From Gemmatimonadota bacterium (lineage in GTDB: Bacteria > Gemmatimonadota > Gemmatimonadetes > Longimicrobiales > Gaopeijiaceae), in the NCBI GenBank assembly GCA_009692205.1, contig SHZR01000005.1:62001-126000 (forward strand): 64,000 bases of DNA, given 5' to 3'. The notes under the pieces were generated by a model, which was not told the origin of the DNA, made no database searches, and worked only from the letters and a program-made list of their open reading frames with translations. This document shows positions 18,984 to 28,073 of this stretch, piece by piece. A program made the position numbers and the translations under genes. Each line of letters begins with the position of its first letter. Position 1 is the first letter of the stretch.

Positions 18984-20009
18984 ATGACCCACCGAAAGCC
19001 CGACCGCGACACGGTCGAGCGCTGGAACCGCCTCCTCGAGCCGTACCTCGGGGCGGACACTCGCAAGAGTGTCACGCAGTTGCTGACATCCGTGCTTCCG
19101 TTCGTCGCCCTCTGGTGGCTCGCGTTGCGCAGCCTCGAGGTCGGTTACTGGCTGACGCTCCTGGTCGCGATCCCGGCGGCGGGGTTCATGATGCGGATGT
19201 TCATGATCCAGCACGACTGCGGGCACGGATCGTTCTTCAGGTCACGAGCCGCGCGCGACTGGGTCGGACGCGCCATCGGCGTCGTGCTCCTCACGCCCTA
19301 CGACTACTGGAAGCGCACCCACGCGTACCACCACGCGCATTCGGGCGACCTGGATTTCCGGGGCTTCGGCGATGTCGACACCCTCACCGTGCGCGAGTAC
19401 TTGTCGTCGCCGCGTGCGCAGCGCTTTCGCTACCGCCTCTACAGGCATCCCCTCGTGCTCTTCGGGATCGCCCCCTTCTTCCTGTTCCTCGTCAAACACC
19501 GCTTCCCCTGGGACATCCCGAGGGACTGGAAGCAGGCTTGGGCGGGCGTGTGGTGGACGAACCTCGCCATCGTCGGCGTCGTGGTCGCGATGGGCGCGAC
19601 CATCGGGCTCGAGCGCTTCCTGCTGGTCCAGGTCCCGATCACGCTGCTCGCGTCGACGGCAGGGGTTTGGATGTTCTACGTGCAGCACCAGTACGAGGAC
19701 ACGTACTGGCAACGGCACGAACAGTGGGACTACTACGACGCGTCTCTCTACGGAAGCTCGTACCTCGTGCTTCCGAAGCCCCTCCAGTGGCTGACGGCGA
19801 GCATCGGCGTCCACCACGTGCATCACATGAGCGCGCGCATCCCCAACTACAAGCTGCAGCAGGTTCACGACGAGAACCCCGAGTTCCAGATCGTGGAGCG
19901 CGTGCGCTTCCGAGACACGCTGAAGCTGATCAACCTCGCGCTCTGGGATGAGGAAGGCGGCCGGCTCATCCGGTTCAAGGATCTGAGGAAAGCGCGGGCA
20001 GCAGCCTGA
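18984..20009 (+). CDS. Membrane fatty-acid desaturase
   Basis: 341 residues. Three histidine boxes for the diiron centre: QHDCGHGSFF (residues ~75), HAYHHAHSGD (~113) and GVHHVHHMS (~275). Hydrophobic segments lie between them (~35-70, ~155-215). The HDCGH/HxxHH/HxxHH pattern matches delta-12 / omega-6 acyl-lipid desaturases. It introduces a double bond in membrane acyl chains using O2 and an electron donor. ATG start. Followed 7 bases later by a polytopic protein, so probably an operon running into lutABC. Confidence 0.88.
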   Translation: MTHRKPDRDTVERWNRLLEPYLGADTRKSVTQLLTSVLPFVALWWLALRSLEVGYWLTLLVAIPAAGFMMRMFMIQHDCGHGSFFRSRAARDWVGRAIGVVLLTPYDYWKRTHAYHHAHSGDLDFRGFGDVDTLTVREYLSSPRAQRFRYRLYRHPLVLFGIAPFFLFLVKHRFPWDIPRDWKQAWAGVWWTNLAIVGVVVAMGATIGLERFLLVQVPITLLASTAGVWMFYVQHQYEDTYWQRHEQWDYYDASLYGSSYLVLPKPLQWLTASIGVHHVHHMSARIPNYKLQQVHDENPEFQIVERVRFRDTLKLINLALWDEEGGRLIRFKDLRKARAAA

Positions 20010-20016
20010 CCCGGCG

Positions 20017-21591
20017 ATGAAGCGTGCCGCGACGCTGCCGGGGATCGTGCTCGTCCTGGCCGTGCTCGGGGCGCACCTCACTCTCTTCCCCAAGATCGCC
20101 GACCTCGACGGCTTCTATCACCTCGGTCACGCCGCCGCGTACGCCGAGGGCTCGATCTTCGATACGTCGTTTCCCTGGGCGACGCAGTCGATCATCGCCG
20201 ACCGTGGCGCGGATCTGTGGTGGGGCTTCCACGTCCTGCTCGTGCCCTTCACGGCGCTCGGCACCGTCGACTGGGGAATCAGGGTCGCCGCGCTCACGCT
20301 GACACTCGTGCTGCTCGGGACCTTCCACGGCGTGCTTCGGCGTCACGGCGCGACCTCCAGCATCTGGTGGACGCTGGTCTTCTTCCTCGCGGTGCCGAAC
20401 GTGCTCTTCCGGCAAGTGATGCTGCGACCTCACATGCTCTCGCTCGCCGGCGCGCTGCTCCTGCTCTCGGTACTCGTTCGGGGGCGGTGGTGGCAGGTGG
20501 CAGCCGTGAGCGCCGCGATCGCTTGGCTCCACCTGGGCCTGGCGTGGGTGGCCCCTGCGATCGCCATCGCCTACGCGCTGGTGCGCGCGTCGGAACGCGC
20601 CCTCGGGCTGGCGCGCCAACCTTCGAGCGTGGCGCCTCTGACGGCGCTCGCGGCGGCCGTGCTCGGTGTGACCGCGGGTTGGCTGCTCCGTCCCCACCCC
20701 GTCGATACCGGGGCGCTCGCGGGGGTGCAGCTCATTCGGCTACTCGCCGCAAAGGCCACCGAAGAGCCGCTGACGTTCGCGACCGAGTTGTTTCCGTTGT
20801 CTCTCGGTGAACTCGTGCGGACGTCCTGGCTCTTTCTCGTCGCATGGCTCGGTGCGGTCGCAGCAGCAGCGTACGGCCTGGTGAGCGGCAAGCTCGAGGG
20901 CCGGGGCGAGGAGCGGACGCTCGTCGTCACCGCATTGATCGTGTCGGCTGCGTTCCTGCTCCTCGCGATGTTTTCGGCTCGCAGGGCCATGGAGCAGTGG
21001 GTGGCGTTCGGGGCGCTCGCGTTCCCGTTCCTGTGGAGCGTGGTCGCTCCGCTCGCGCGGCGGCGTGCGGTGAGGGCCGTCGCCTTCGTACTGGTCGCGC
21101 TCCACCTCGGCTGGGGTGCCCGGCGACACGCGCTGAACGTCGAACTGGTGGCGTCCCCGCCCGACACCATGACCGGGGTTGCCGCCTTCCTCGCCGAGAG
21201 CAGCGATCCTGGCGACATCGTCTTTCACGCGAGGTGGGACAACTTCGGCCCCCTCTTCGCGCAGAATCGCACGAACCTATACCTCGGCGGCATGGACCCC
21301 ATCTTCCAGCTCGCGCACGACTCGCGCCTCTACTGGGAGTTCTTCTATCTGTCCGTCGACGTGAACGTGGAGTGGACGTGCGACGCCTTCCCGTGCGCGA
21401 GTGGCGGAGCCACGGACACTCATGAAGTCCTGACCGATCACTTCGGTGCGCGCTGGGTGGTCGTCGAGCCGCGCCGTAACCCGCGCCTCGCCCTGTATCT
21501 GCTGAACGACTCGCGATATCGCCTCGCGCACGAGAGCCAGCGTGAGGCGGTCTTCGAGGTGCTTCCGGTTCTGGAAGTCCCGGTGGCATGA
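20017..21591 (+). CDS. Polytopic membrane protein, glycosyltransferase-C-like
   Basis: 524 residues with about ten hydrophobic segments over residues 5-375 and a C-terminal soluble domain (~385-524). An acidic first loop (FPKIADLDGFYHLGHAAAYA) with its Asp pair resembles GT-C type membrane glycosyltransferases, and the C-terminal part contains DIVFHARWDNFG and HFGARWVVVE. No specific family can be named. ATGA overlap joins it to lutA, so its translation is coupled to the lactate genes. Confidence 0.68.
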   Translation: MKRAATLPGIVLVLAVLGAHLTLFPKIADLDGFYHLGHAAAYAEGSIFDTSFPWATQSIIADRGADLWWGFHVLLVPFTALGTVDWGIRVAALTLTLVLLGTFHGVLRRHGATSSIWWTLVFFLAVPNVLFRQVMLRPHMLSLAGALLLLSVLVRGRWWQVAAVSAAIAWLHLGLAWVAPAIAIAYALVRASERALGLARQPSSVAPLTALAAAVLGVTAGWLLRPHPVDTGALAGVQLIRLLAAKATEEPLTFATELFPLSLGELVRTSWLFLVAWLGAVAAAAYGLVSGKLEGRGEERTLVVTALIVSAAFLLLAMFSARRAMEQWVAFGALAFPFLWSVVAPLARRRAVRAVAFVLVALHLGWGARRHALNVELVASPPDTMTGVAAFLAESSDPGDIVFHARWDNFGPLFAQNRTNLYLGGMDPIFQLAHDSRLYWEFFYLSVDVNVEWTCDAFPCASGGATDTHEVLTDHFGARWVVVEPRRNPRLALYLLNDSRYRLAHESQREAVFEVLPVLEVPVA

Positions 21592-22307
21592 GCGTTCGCG
21601 TCGCACTCTTCGCCACGTGTCTCGGGGACCAGTTCTTCGCGGAGGCGTGTGCCGACTCGGTACGTCTCCTTCGCCACGTCGGCGTGCACGTCGACGTTCC
21701 GGCCGGCCAGACGTGCTGCGGACAACCCGCCTACAACGCGGGCCGCCGTAGCGAGGCCGAGCGCATGGCGCGCCACACGCTCGATGTCCTCGCGGACGCC
21801 GAGTACGTCGTGCTCCCCTCCGGGAGCTGCGCCGGAATGATCCGTTGCTTCTATCCCTCGCTGGTGGGTGACAGCGACGGCCGCGCCGAGGCGGTGGCGA
21901 ACCGCACGTACGAGCTGTCGCAGTTCCTCGTCGAAGTGATCGGCGTGGACCGGCTCGGCTCGGGACTCGACGGTACACGCGTCGCGTACCACCACAGCTG
22001 TCACGCGCTCCGAGAGCTCGGAGTTCGCGAGGCGCCGCTGACCCTGCTGCGCGGCTGCGGCGCGACCGTCGAGCCGTGGATCGCGGCCGAGGAGTGCTGC
22101 GGGTTCGGCGGGCTCTTCAGCGCCAAGCTCCCCGAGGTGTCTGCGGGCATGGCAGATCGCAAACTCGACACGATGCCCGCCGTAGACTTCGTCACGTCCA
22201 CCGACGCGGGGTGCCTCCTCCAGCTCTCCGGCCGCGCCGAGCGTCGCCGCTCCGGCGCGCGCTTCCGGCACCTCGCCAGCGCGCTCTGGCAGGGGGTGGG
22301 CGCTTGA
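21588..22307 (+). CDS. lutA: LutA-type iron-sulfur oxidoreductase subunit
   Basis: 239 residues with two cysteine-rich CCG domains: first QTCCGQPAYNAG (~43) with LPSGSCAGMIR (~83), second HHSCHALRELG (~133) with AAEECCGFGG (~170). These bind the unusual iron-sulfur cluster of heterodisulfide-reductase-like proteins. LutA with LutB and LutC oxidises L-lactate to pyruvate in the cytosol. The start ATG overlaps the upstream membrane-protein stop, and its own stop overlaps lutB (TTGA). Confidence 0.9.
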   Translation: MSVRVALFATCLGDQFFAEACADSVRLLRHVGVHVDVPAGQTCCGQPAYNAGRRSEAERMARHTLDVLADAEYVVLPSGSCAGMIRCFYPSLVGDSDGRAEAVANRTYELSQFLVEVIGVDRLGSGLDGTRVAYHHSCHALRELGVREAPLTLLRGCGATVEPWIAAEECCGFGGLFSAKLPEVSAGMADRKLDTMPAVDFVTSTDAGCLLQLSGRAERRRSGARFRHLASALWQGVGA

Positions 22308-23701
22308 GCGACGGGTCGTCTCCCGGTCAGTACCGCGACCAGTCAGCGCGTACGCTCGCGGAGCGGCCGGGCGTGCGCGCCGCGGTCACCTCCGCGACCG
22401 ATCAATCCAACGTCAATCGGGGACGGGCGTACGGGGACATCGACGTCGAGCGCTGGCGCGACTGGGCACGCGACGTGAAGACGCACGTCTTGACGCATCT
22501 CGACCACTACCTCGAGGAGGCCGAGGCCCGGCTCACCGCGAACGGCGTGCGCGTGCACTGGGCCGAGACCGCGGACGACGCGTTGACGGCGCTACGCGGC
22601 ATCGTGCGCGAGCACGATCTGAAACGGGCGATCAAGGGCAAGAGCATGCTCACCGAGGAGCTCGGCGTGAACGCGCACCTCGAGGGGCTCGGTGTGCACG
22701 TGCGCGAGGGTGACCTCGGCGAGTACATCGTCCAGATGCTGGGTCAGCCGCCCACGCACATCGTCGGACCTGCAATCCACTTGAGCCTCGCGGACTGCCA
22801 GCAACTCTTCCACGAGCGGTTCGGGACGCCACTCGACGCGGATCCGGATTCGCTGGCGCGCGCCGCTCGCGAGGTCCTCCGCCAGGAGTTCCTCATCGCC
22901 GACCTGGGGATCAGCGGAGCGAACTTCCTCGCGGCCGACACCGGCACGATCGCGTTGATCGAGAACGAGGGTAACATCCGCCTGAGCACGTCACTCCCGC
23001 GTGTCCACGTGGCGTTCGTGGGGATCGAGAAGCTCGTTCCCCGACTCGAGGACATCGCGGGGTTCGTGCAGCTGACGACGCGCGCGTCGACGGGCCAGCC
23101 CATCGGCAACTACGTGTCGCTCATCCAGGGGCCGCGACGGCCCGGCGAGATCGACGGGCCCGACGAGGTGCATGTCATCCTCGTGGACAACGGCCGCACG
23201 CGCTTGCTTGCGGACGTCGTCGCGTGGGAGGCGCTGCGCTGCGTGCGCTGCGGCGCCTGCCTCAACATCTGCCCCGTGTATCGGCAGACTGGCGGACACG
23301 CGTACGGGTGGACGTACTCCGGCCCCATCGGTGCGATCATCGCTCCTGCCATGCTCGGTCTAGAGGAGGCGATGCCGCTCCCGTTCGCGTCCACGCTCTG
23401 CGGGGCCTGCGCCGACGTGTGCCCGGTCCGCATCCCGATCCCCGACCTGCTTCTGCATTGGCGGGAGCGAGCGGTGGAGGCGGGACTCGCCCCCACGAGC
23501 GAGGCGCTCGGCCTCGCGGCGTTCACGACGGCCGCCGAGCACCGCGACCTCTTCGACGTCGGCGGCGCCATGCTCCGCTGGCTTCCGTGGCGGCTGGGTG
23601 GGCGCGCCTTGCCCATGCTCGGCGGGTGGATGCAAGAGCGGAGCGCACCCCGGCCGAGCCCGAAGAGCTTCCAGTCCCTGTGGAAGGACGGCATCGAGTG
23701 A
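22304..23701 (+). CDS. lutB: LutB-type iron-sulfur electron carrier
   Basis: 465 residues from TTG 22304, overlapping the lutA stop. The N-terminal LUD domain (~60-300) contains the family motifs KSMLTEELGVN and GISGANFLAADTGTIALIENEGN. A ferredoxin-like part follows with two four-cysteine motifs, CVRCGACLNICPVY and CGACADVCPVRIP, for two [4Fe-4S] clusters, and a C-terminal helical region. It carries electrons from lactate oxidation, probably to the quinone pool. GTGA overlap with lutC shows one coupled operon. Confidence 0.92.
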   Translation: MSDGSSPGQYRDQSARTLAERPGVRAAVTSATDQSNVNRGRAYGDIDVERWRDWARDVKTHVLTHLDHYLEEAEARLTANGVRVHWAETADDALTALRGIVREHDLKRAIKGKSMLTEELGVNAHLEGLGVHVREGDLGEYIVQMLGQPPTHIVGPAIHLSLADCQQLFHERFGTPLDADPDSLARAAREVLRQEFLIADLGISGANFLAADTGTIALIENEGNIRLSTSLPRVHVAFVGIEKLVPRLEDIAGFVQLTTRASTGQPIGNYVSLIQGPRRPGEIDGPDEVHVILVDNGRTRLLADVVAWEALRCVRCGACLNICPVYRQTGGHAYGWTYSGPIGAIIAPAMLGLEEAMPLPFASTLCGACADVCPVRIPIPDLLLHWRERAVEAGLAPTSEALGLAAFTTAAEHRDLFDVGGAMLRWLPWRLGGRALPMLGGWMQERSAPRPSPKSFQSLWKDGIE

Positions 23702-24288
23702 GCGCGCGGGAGCGGATGCTCGGGAGCGTGCGCGACGCGATCCAGAAGCGCGCCAAGACCGAGCACCCCGGTGCCTTCGAGGGATGGCGACCCGCCGCGT
23801 CCGTCCGAGCGGGTGTCGCCGGCTTCGCGGCGATGCTCGAGGCCGCCGGCGGCAAGGTCGTACGACTGCCGGACGACGCGGCGGCCGTCGCGTGGCTCGC
23901 GCGCTTCTGTCGCGACTTTCCTGCGGCCGCCTTTGGGCACACGGTACCCGTGGAGCTGCGGCCACCGCTCCCGACCGCCCCCCCGGATGCCGCCCCCCTG
24001 GGCGTGTCCATGGCACGGGGCGCCATCGCCGAGACCGGCTCGCTCCTCATGGATGCGCGCGATGGGCGGCGCGCCCAACTGCTTCCACCCACGCACGTCG
24101 TCTTCGTGCGAGCGACGGCCGTGCACGCCACGTTCCGCGAGGCGCTCGTCGCCATGCGCGACGATCTGCCATCCGCGATCGGGCTGCATTCGGGGCCTTC
24201 GAAATCGGCCGACATCGGCCACATCATGGTGGAGGGCGTGCACGGACCCGGTAGGTTGATCGCCGTCGTCATCGGCGGGGAGCCCTAG
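23698..24288 (+). CDS. lutC: LutC-type LUD-domain protein
   Basis: 196 residues from the GTG that overlaps the lutB stop. Family features include GVSMARGAIAETGSLLMDA, LLPPTHVVFV, and the near-terminal KSADIGHIMVEGVHGPGRL, all characteristic of LutC/YkgG. Third subunit of the lactate-oxidation complex. It is followed after 16 bases by the thiamine-diphosphate decarboxylase pair, on the same strand. Confidence 0.92.
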   Translation: MSARERMLGSVRDAIQKRAKTEHPGAFEGWRPAASVRAGVAGFAAMLEAAGGKVVRLPDDAAAVAWLARFCRDFPAAAFGHTVPVELRPPLPTAPPDAAPLGVSMARGAIAETGSLLMDARDGRRAQLLPPTHVVFVRATAVHATFREALVAMRDDLPSAIGLHSGPSKSADIGHIMVEGVHGPGRLIAVVIGGEP

Positions 24289-24304
24289 CACCCGAGCGTC
24301 GCCC

Positions 24305-24844
24305 ATGAGCAAGCCCACGGAGACCCTACGAGCCCTCACGGCCCGAGGCGTGACGCACGTGGTCGGGCTGCCGGACAGCGTCTCGGGGCCGCTCTTCGAC
24401 GTGGTCGAGCGCCACCCCGCCATTCGCATGGTCACGGTGACGCGCGAGGGAGAGGCCTTCGCGATCGCCACGGGGCTCTGGATGGGCGGGGCGTCGCCCC
24501 TCGTGGTGATCCAGAACACGGGACTGCTCGAGTCCGGCGACGCGCTGCGTGGGACGGCGCTCCGGATGTCGGCACCTATTCCGATTCTCGTGACGGGTCG
24601 GGGCTACACGAAGATGCGCGCCGCGGGCATCGATCCGGCCGAGCCCCTCACGCGTGAACTGCTCGCCCAGATCGATATCGACTCGGCCGCACTCCTGACC
24701 GCGCGCACCCTAGACGCCTGGGGCATCCCGCACGCATCCTGCGAAGGCGACGACGACCCGGCCCAAGCGGTGTACGACACGATCGGCGCGTCACGGGAGG
24801 GCGAGCAGCCGGTCGCGCTCATCATGGCACGCTCGTTCACGTGA
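24305..24844 (+). CDS. Thiamine-diphosphate decarboxylase, alpha (PYR-domain) subunit; ComD-like
   Basis: 179 residues comprising only the thiamine PYR domain: GVTHVVGLPDSVSGPLFD, the catalytic glutamate in TVTREGEAFAIATGLWMGG (~55), and QNTGLLESGDALRGTALRM. Sulfopyruvate decarboxylase (ComDE) has just this split organisation; phosphonopyruvate decarboxylase is a related single-chain form. It would decarboxylate a 3-substituted pyruvate to the aldehyde together with the next gene. Substrate assignment is by family resemblance only. Confidence 0.8.
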   Translation: MSKPTETLRALTARGVTHVVGLPDSVSGPLFDVVERHPAIRMVTVTREGEAFAIATGLWMGGASPLVVIQNTGLLESGDALRGTALRMSAPIPILVTGRGYTKMRAAGIDPAEPLTRELLAQIDIDSAALLTARTLDAWGIPHASCEGDDDPAQAVYDTIGASREGEQPVALIMARSFT

Positions 24845-24854
24845 CGGCGCGCGC

Positions 24855-25457
24855 ATGATGACCATGGCCCAGCTCATCGCGCCTCTTCACGAGGCGCGTA
24901 AGGACGAGGTCGTGGTCACGACCATGAGCGCGGCGCGCCCCTGGGGCCGCGTCTCCGATCATCCGCTCGACTTCGCCTCGGTGGACAGCGCGATGGGGCA
25001 CGGAGCCGACCTCGCGCTCGGCATCGCGCTCGCGCGCCCGGAGCGGAAGGTGATCTGCCTGAACGGAGACGGCAGCATGCTCATGACGCTCGGCACGCTC
25101 GTCACCGCAGTCGGCGCGAACGCGACGAACTTCGTCCTCATCGTGTGCGACAACGGGCGCTTCGAGATGACGGGCAACCAGCCCGTCGCGGGCGCGGGCC
25201 GGATCGATCACGCCGTGTTCGCGGAGGCCGCCGGCTTCCGCAGCGTCTATCGCTTCGACGACGCGCGCGCTTATGCCGAGGCGCTCCCCGCGGTGCTCGC
25301 GGCGCCCGGGCCGACCTTCGTCCATGCGGTCCTCAAGCCCGGCACCGAGGGTCCCATAAGCCGTGGCGCGCCCGAGGACCCCGCCTACCTACGGATCTCG
25401 CTGGCCGAATCGGCCAGGATCGTGCGAGCCGCGCTCACGACCCGGCGGCGGACTTAA
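24855..25457 (+). CDS. Thiamine-diphosphate decarboxylase, beta (PP-domain) subunit; ComE-like
   Basis: 200 residues carrying the pyrophosphate-binding domain: AMGHGADLALGIALARPE, then the cofactor motif starting CLNGDGSMLMTLGTLVTAV and ending with VCDNGRFEMTGNQP (GDG followed about 28 residues later by DN). It pairs with the preceding PYR subunit to form the active site at their interface. The position right after lutABC suggests a pathway in which a lactate analogue is oxidised and then decarboxylated. ATG at 24855; ATG 24858 in the same frame is an alternative. Confidence 0.82.
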   Translation: MMTMAQLIAPLHEARKDEVVVTTMSAARPWGRVSDHPLDFASVDSAMGHGADLALGIALARPERKVICLNGDGSMLMTLGTLVTAVGANATNFVLIVCDNGRFEMTGNQPVAGAGRIDHAVFAEAAGFRSVYRFDDARAYAEALPAVLAAPGPTFVHAVLKPGTEGPISRGAPEDPAYLRISLAESARIVRAALTTRRRT

Positions 25458-25545
25458 CGCCTCCGCTTCTGCGACGCTCCAATACGCACGAGGGACGACG
25501 GTCGAGTCGGCCTGAATTCATCAGGGTGCGTAGGGAGTAGGTACG

Positions 25546-26106
25546 ATGATGGGAATGAAGAGCGTGGCGATCGCAGCGTGCGCGCTGGCGGTGTTCGGCG
25601 CGAGGGGCGTCGCGGCCCAGGGAGTCGAGAGGATCATGCAGGCGCGCGAGGAACTCGCCCTGACGGATGACCAGATCACGGGCCTGGACGCCATTCGGAG
25701 AGAGTTCGTTCAGGAACGGACGGCCGAGATGGCGGAGATGGCAGAACTGCGCTCGCAGTTGGAGGCGGGGCAGATCCAGCGCAGCGACGTGATGGCAGCT
25801 CAGGAGGACCGTGTGGCCGCCACCGAAGGTCGCGTCGAAGAGCGGATGGCTCGCGTCGACGCGGTCCTTACGGAGGTACAGCGTACGCAGGTCGAACAGA
25901 TGCGGACGCGCGCGGATCGAGTGCGGGGGCGCCGCCAGGACATCGCGCCGAACGGGCCCGGAGGCTTCGGAGGTGGAGCCGGACGCCCGGGCTTCGCGCC
26001 CGGTGGACGCGGCGGGTTCGGCCCGGGAGGGCGGGGGCCCGCAAGTCCGCGAGGCCAGCGCGGGGGCGCGGGGTTCGGCGGACCGAGGGGGTTCGGGCCC
26101 CGCTGA
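25546..26106 (+). CDS. Periplasmic Spy/CpxP-like protein with Gly/Arg-rich tail
   Basis: 186 residues. A signal peptide ends near ARGVAAQGVE. The central helix-rich part begins with an LTxxQ-like motif (LALTDDQITGLDAIRREF), then long charged helices with regular Met/Glu spacing (residues ~60-125), as in Spy/CpxP chaperones. Residues ~130-186 are a low-complexity tail rich in Gly, Pro, Phe and Arg (repeats such as GGFGPGGRG). GGGAG precedes the ATG. Likely binds unfolded envelope proteins or metals; this is inferred. Ends before a strong bidirectional hairpin. Confidence 0.72.
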   Translation: MMGMKSVAIAACALAVFGARGVAAQGVERIMQAREELALTDDQITGLDAIRREFVQERTAEMAEMAELRSQLEAGQIQRSDVMAAQEDRVAATEGRVEERMARVDAVLTEVQRTQVEQMRTRADRVRGRRQDIAPNGPGGFGGGAGRPGFAPGGRGGFGPGGRGPASPRGQRGGAGFGGPRGFGPR

Positions 26107-26128
26107 TCACCCACCCAGCGGGCCCGAA

Positions 26129-26170
26129 AGCCCCGTCCGGCCTCGCGCCGGGCGGGGCTGTTGTTCTTTA
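26129..26170. terminator. Bidirectional intrinsic terminator between convergent genes
   Basis: A 13-base stem with one G-T wobble: AGCCCCGTCCGGC (26129-26141) and GCCGGGCGGGGCT (26147-26159), loop of 5, followed by GTTGTTCTTT on the plus strand. It lies between the Spy-like gene (stop 26106) and the convergent M6 protease gene (stop 26168). Confidence 0.85.
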
Positions 26171-28048
26171 CGGCGCGTGCGTTCGCAGCCATTTCCTCAG
26201 GTCGCCCACGTCGTAGTCCCCGTTGGCATTGCCCGCCGCGTCGAGATAGTCCGCCTGTCCATAAGAGATCGGGGGCCCCTGAGACCCCAGCAGCGGGCGT
26301 AGGAGTTCGGACACCTCGACCTCCCACACGAAGGAGCCCGCAGCCCAGGCGACCAGCGGCGCCGAGGCGGTGCCGGCTGCGTCCGTCACTGACACAACGA
26401 CCTGCACGGCACCCCCAGTCGCGGTGGGGCCCGAGAGCGTGATGTCGTCGCCGCTCACCGCCAGCAGGACGCCCTCGGTGGAGGACCCGACCACCGTATA
26501 CGGCATGGTGCCGCCCGCGATGCGGAGCGAAGCCGGGAGCGAGCTGATCGGCACGGCGGGCGGAACGAGCCTCGGTATCGCCGACGTCGACAGCACCAGA
26601 CGCGCCTGCCCGTTCACGACGCTCACCTCATGCACGGTGACCGACGCGGCGGCCCCGTTACTGAGCCTCAGCGCCGGCACGGACAGCGCGTGCAGTTCAT
26701 TCGCGCCGCCGCCCACACCCCAGACATCGCCGGCTTCCCCACGGTTGCCACCCTCGAAGTGCGTCTTGAGCAGACCACGGTTGCCGTCGCGTTCGAGCAC
26801 CGACAGGTAGTACGGCGCGCCGCTGGTGGGGTCGGGCTGGCGGGCCGCATCGGTATCCTGCTTGTAGAAGAGCACGCCCTGCGCCGGTAGCGCCTGGTCG
26901 AAGCCGCTCCGCGCGCGGTACTCGGCGATCAAGAACTCGGTGCCGTCGCCGCCCATCGGGACGCGCAGCGCCACCCCGGAGCTCTGGATCGAGGGGAGCA
27001 CGAACTCCTGGTTCCACACTTCTCCGACGTCGATGTATCGGCTCCACCCGAGCTGCTGCTTGAGCGGCGCGGACAGGTGCGTCGGACCGAACGCGCCCGT
27101 CGGGTCGTCCACCGCCCCGCACCCCCACGAGCCTGCGGCCATCAGCTCCCAGCAGCCCAGGACCCAGCGGCGGCCCCGCGCGCCTGCGTTGAAGTCGATC
27201 CAGTGGTAATAGTCCGCCAGGCCGAGCGCATACCCGAACTCGTGCGCGAGCGTTCCCGCACCCTGCACGCCGAGCCCCGAGCAGTCCGTGGCACCCTGCG
27301 TGATGTAGTCGTTGATGCGGATGGTGTCGCCACGAGCACCGACGTCCTTGGTCTTGTAGGGCGCCCCGAGGCGGGCGCCGAGCGTCCAGCGGTGCGGCCA
27401 GATCGAGGGCCCACCGCACGAGGCCGCGACCTCGAGATACTCGAACGTGATCACGTCGACGAAGCCGTCGTCGTCCCCGCTATTGGAGATCCCGTCGGGA
27501 CCGTCGCTGTCGTAGACGGCGAAGTCCACCGTGGCGTCGAGGGAGTCGAGAGCCTCCCGGAAATACGGACCGACCTGGCCATCGTTGCCGAGTCCGTCGC
27601 TCGCGCCGACGACCTGGGCCAACGTGTAGCTCGTGCGCACCCAAGGGAGCACGTCTCCGCGCACATCGAGCGCGCCTCGTGAAATCTCCCGGTAGGCGTC
27701 GGTCATCGTGCCGTAGGGGGACGGTCCGTCGAAGAGCGAAGCCTGCACCATCGCGCGGGTGATCGACGGGGTCGGAGGCGAGTCGGCGAAGAGCGCCAAG
27801 ACCACCGGAAGGCGCACCGGCCCCGCGGCCGGCGTGCGCTCCGGAGCGGATCGCGCGAAGAGCGCCCGCGAGAACTCGTACGCGGTCGGATCGACGCGAA
27901 CCTGCTCATAGTAGGCGGCGGGCAGCGACAGGCCCCGAATCTCCGCGGCGGCCGCGATGTCCTGCGCTTCGGCGTGGAAGGCGGTGACGCCCGTGACGAC
28001 CGCGCCCATGGCGAGGCCATAGCCGAGCGCCCGTAGGCGGGCGCTCAC
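26168..28048 (-). CDS. Secreted M6-type metalloprotease homologue with altered zinc motif and dockerin-like end
   Basis: About 626 residues from GTG 28048. A signal peptide ends near FHAEAQ. The M6 (immune inhibitor A-like) domain shows VVLALFADSPP, SIWPHRW, INDYITQGA and AHEFGYALGLADYY. The family motif is HExxHxxGxxD; here the second His is Tyr (HEFGY, codon TAT where CAT would be His). Next is a beta-rich region, and the last ~25 residues (DAAGNANGDYDVGDLRKWL) look like one dockerin-type calcium loop. Either an inactive pseudoprotease or a single-base mutation. Two ATG/GTG starts further up lie in the neighbouring gene. Confidence 0.78.
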   Translation of the reverse strand: MSARLRALGYGLAMGAVVTGVTAFHAEAQDIAAAAEIRGLSLPAAYYEQVRVDPTAYEFSRALFARSAPERTPAAGPVRLPVVLALFADSPPTPSITRAMVQASLFDGPSPYGTMTDAYREISRGALDVRGDVLPWVRTSYTLAQVVGASDGLGNDGQVGPYFREALDSLDATVDFAVYDSDGPDGISNSGDDDGFVDVITFEYLEVAASCGGPSIWPHRWTLGARLGAPYKTKDVGARGDTIRINDYITQGATDCSGLGVQGAGTLAHEFGYALGLADYYHWIDFNAGARGRRWVLGCWELMAAGSWGCGAVDDPTGAFGPTHLSAPLKQQLGWSRYIDVGEVWNQEFVLPSIQSSGVALRVPMGGDGTEFLIAEYRARSGFDQALPAQGVLFYKQDTDAARQPDPTSGAPYYLSVLERDGNRGLLKTHFEGGNRGEAGDVWGVGGGANELHALSVPALRLSNGAAASVTVHEVSVVNGQARLVLSTSAIPRLVPPAVPISSLPASLRIAGGTMPYTVVGSSTEGVLLAVSGDDITLSGPTATGGAVQVVVSVTDAAGTASAPLVAWAAGSFVWEVEVSELLRPLLGSQGPPISYGQADYLDAAGNANGDYDVGDLRKWLRTHAP

Positions 28049-28073
28049 CGGAGCAACTCCAGTCGGTACGCCG

